Assembly: GCA_039969155.1 (NCBI GenBank)
Contig: JBDVOJ010000113.1
Coordinates: forward strand, 12,093-76,092
Reading direction: 5' to 3'
DNA from: GCA-002733465 sp039969155
GTDB taxonomy: Bacteria > Pseudomonadota > Gammaproteobacteria > Enterobacterales > Kangiellaceae
DNA: 64,000 nt
The position numbers and the translations under genes are program-made. This document shows positions 62,711 through 64,000 of this stretch, piece after piece. Under the pieces are notes generated by a model. It worked only from the letters and a program-made list of their open reading frames with translations. It did not search any database and was not told where the DNA came from. Positions within the stretch are counted from its first letter, which is position 1, and each line of letters starts with the position of its first letter.

Positions 62711-64000
62711 ATGTATCACGCGTTTAATTCTCTACTGCGATCTATATTATGGCTGCTAAGTCGTTCTCAAAGGATAAGAATGGCTTGGTCAGTCGGTTTT
62801 GCTAGACTAACTAGTTTTACTATTTTTCTAGCGGCATTAAGCCTTAACAGTTTGTCTGTTCAAGCTATAGGTTGTCCATCACCATTAGTGCACTCTATGG
62901 ATGGTAATTCGAAAGAGTTGTCTGAAAACAAGCAGATAAGTACTGAATCTCTCGCAAAAAATCCAGAGCTCACAGCTGCGTGTGGCGGTTCTACAGTTTA
63001 TACCCCTGGAACTCCCGGAACGATGGGAGTGCCTTCGACAGATAACAACGGCGCGTTTTCAATAACCTGGGGCGCTTCAACAGGTCTCGAACATCCAGGT
63101 TATTATGAACTTGAACAATCTAAAAACAGTGGAGCTTACACACATGTTAGCTCTCCAGCTCGCACCACTACTAGTCATAGTATCAGCGGTCTTGGAGATG
63201 GCAGCTATAAATTTAGAATTAAGGCATGTAACCTAGATTTAAGTACCGCTACCGAGAAGTGTTCTTCTTTTCGAGTTAGCAGCTCAACCAATGTTAGAAA
63301 CAAACCGTCTGCTCCTGCAAAACCTTCCAATATTGATTCAACTAGCTCCTCCTATACGGTCAGTTGGAGTAAACCTTCGGGGACCGTGACATATTATGAT
63401 ATTCAAGAGAAAGTGGGTTCAGGCAGTTGGACAACGGTCTCAAGCGGTCAATCGGGAACCACATTACCTCGGAGTGGAAAATCTAACAACACTACTTACT
63501 ATTATAAAGTTAGAGCATGTAACCAATACTCGTGGTCGTGTTCGGCTTATAGTTCACAAAATACCGTTCGGGTTGAGCATAAGCCTTCTGCACCCGCCAA
63601 ACCATCTGATATTAACTCGACTTCAACCAGTATCACGGTCAATTGGAGCAAGCCATCTGGAACGGTTAACTTTTACCAAGTGCAGGAACGAGTTGCTGCT
63701 GGCACTTGGTCAACGGTTGCTTCAAACAATACAACCACGTCACTCACTCGAACCGGCAAGGTTGACGGCACTAATTACGAGTACCGTGTGCGGGCGTGTA
63801 ATAGTTATAGCTGGTCATGTTCGGGTTACAGTAGCGCTAATAGCGCCAAAGTGAGATTGAAACCTTCAGCACCTGCGGCGCCTTCACGTCCTTCTACCTC
63901 AACGGGAAGTGCTGCCATTACCTGGACCAAACCAGCCGGTTTAGTCACTTACTATGATTTGCAAAAACGCAACAACAACGGTAGTTGGTCAACCGCAAAA
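62711..64000 (+). CDS. Large fibronectin III secreted protein, runs off window
   Basis: An open frame without stop extends to the last base (430 codons). A long hydrophobic start (about 50 residues, ending SLSVQA) looks like a signal peptide, followed by PSPLVHSMDG. From about residue 95 come fibronectin type III-like modules of 93 residues with ACNxYSWSCSxYS and KPSAPAKPS linkers (period 279 bp: 63302, 63581, 63860). Such arrays lie at the N terminus of large RHS/YD-repeat proteins in gammaproteobacteria, so a toxin- or adhesin-like protein is possible, but the rest is not visible. ATG follows TAAGGACATTGAA. Confidence 0.85.
   Translation, partial: MYHAFNSLLRSILWLLSRSQRIRMAWSVGFARLTSFTIFLAALSLNSLSVQAIGCPSPLVHSMDGNSKELSENKQISTESLAKNPELTAACGGSTVYTPGTPGTMGVPSTDNNGAFSITWGASTGLEHPGYYELEQSKNSGAYTHVSSPARTTTSHSISGLGDGSYKFRIKACNLDLSTATEKCSSFRVSSSTNVRNKPSAPAKPSNIDSTSSSYTVSWSKPSGTVTYYDIQEKVGSGSWTTVSSGQSGTTLPRSGKSNNTTYYYKVRACNQYSWSCSAYSSQNTVRVEHKPSAPAKPSDINSTSTSITVNWSKPSGTVNFYQVQERVAAGTWSTVASNNTTTSLTRTGKVDGTNYEYRVRACNSYSWSCSGYSSANSAKVRLKPSAPAAPSRPSTSTGSAAITWTKPAGLVTYYDLQKRNNNGSWSTAK
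63302..64000 (+). repeat. Fn3 module repeats, 279-bp period
   Basis: Three modules begin KPSAPAKPS or similar at 63302, 63581 and 63860, with exact 279-bp spacing. The codons differ, so they are repeats at protein level. Confidence 0.85.

Noticed and set aside
63396..63854. A plus-strand frame of 152 codons inside the Fn3 region
   Set aside because: It overlaps the strong Fn3 reading frame in another phase and has no ribosome-binding site or protein-like features; it is a shadow of the real gene.

Overview
The window looks like chromosome of a marine gammaproteobacterium with low GC, by eye around 40 per cent. The block engB - cytochrome c4 - dsbA-like - endonuclease/exonuclease/phosphatase - GGDEF protein (41058-45859) follows the gene order known around PA5487-PA5492 of Pseudomonas. 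Other indicators are a sodium-pumping oxaloacetate decarboxylase, an AstE-type desuccinylase, type IVa pilins and a protease with a GlyGly-CTERM tail. A Kangiellaceae/Oceanospirillales-like host (for example Aliikangiella) fits, but this is an inference from gene content and not from a marker gene.

Layout. 1-11120 carries accessory genes: a small lipoprotein and a secreted coiled-coil protein with YadA-head-like repeats, an ECF sigma factor operon with a membrane protein and a serine hydrolase, a CadC-like regulator with TPRs, a CBM9-like protein, PhnA, a peroxiredoxin-like protein and an LpxR-type outer-membrane enzyme. 11419-19095 is mostly housekeeping: oadGAB, a MarR regulator, tsaC, purE, an acetyltransferase and a TraB/GumN protein. 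A 1113-residue VPS10/BNR propeller protein and a small type IV pilin cluster (two pilins and a divergent PilC-like protein) follow. A LytS/LytR-type pair then lies divergent to an NTF2-like protein, a short-chain dehydrogenase and an NTP-exchanger-like carrier. 30730-40000 holds a DUF445 protein, a thioesterase, rarD, argCB with astE upstream, a TIGR02444 protein, an M20 amidohydrolase and an acetyltransferase. The conserved cytochrome c4/dsbA/engB block comes next, then SMI1, GST-like and aminotransferase genes.

From 48947 to the end the character changes to an island of secreted proteins and giant sensors. Two paralogous hybrid two-component proteins of about 1380 residues (propeller, Y_Y_Y, kinase, receiver, AraC helix-turn-helix) are each preceded by a gene for a small secreted three-cysteine protein. 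Between them lie two divergent secreted-protein genes, each with a near-identical 29-bp element in the same orientation, 133 and 137 bp before its start codon, and a GlyGly-CTERM trypsin-like protease. At the right edge a large fibronectin type III protein runs off the window. I infer that the giant sensors control secreted products in this region. The sensor and small-protein pairing together with the shared 29-bp element is the best candidate here for an undescribed system.

No rRNA, convincing tRNA, CRISPR array, transposase or phage gene was seen. A REP-like imperfect palindrome family recurs in intergenic spaces between about 7570 and 19180.
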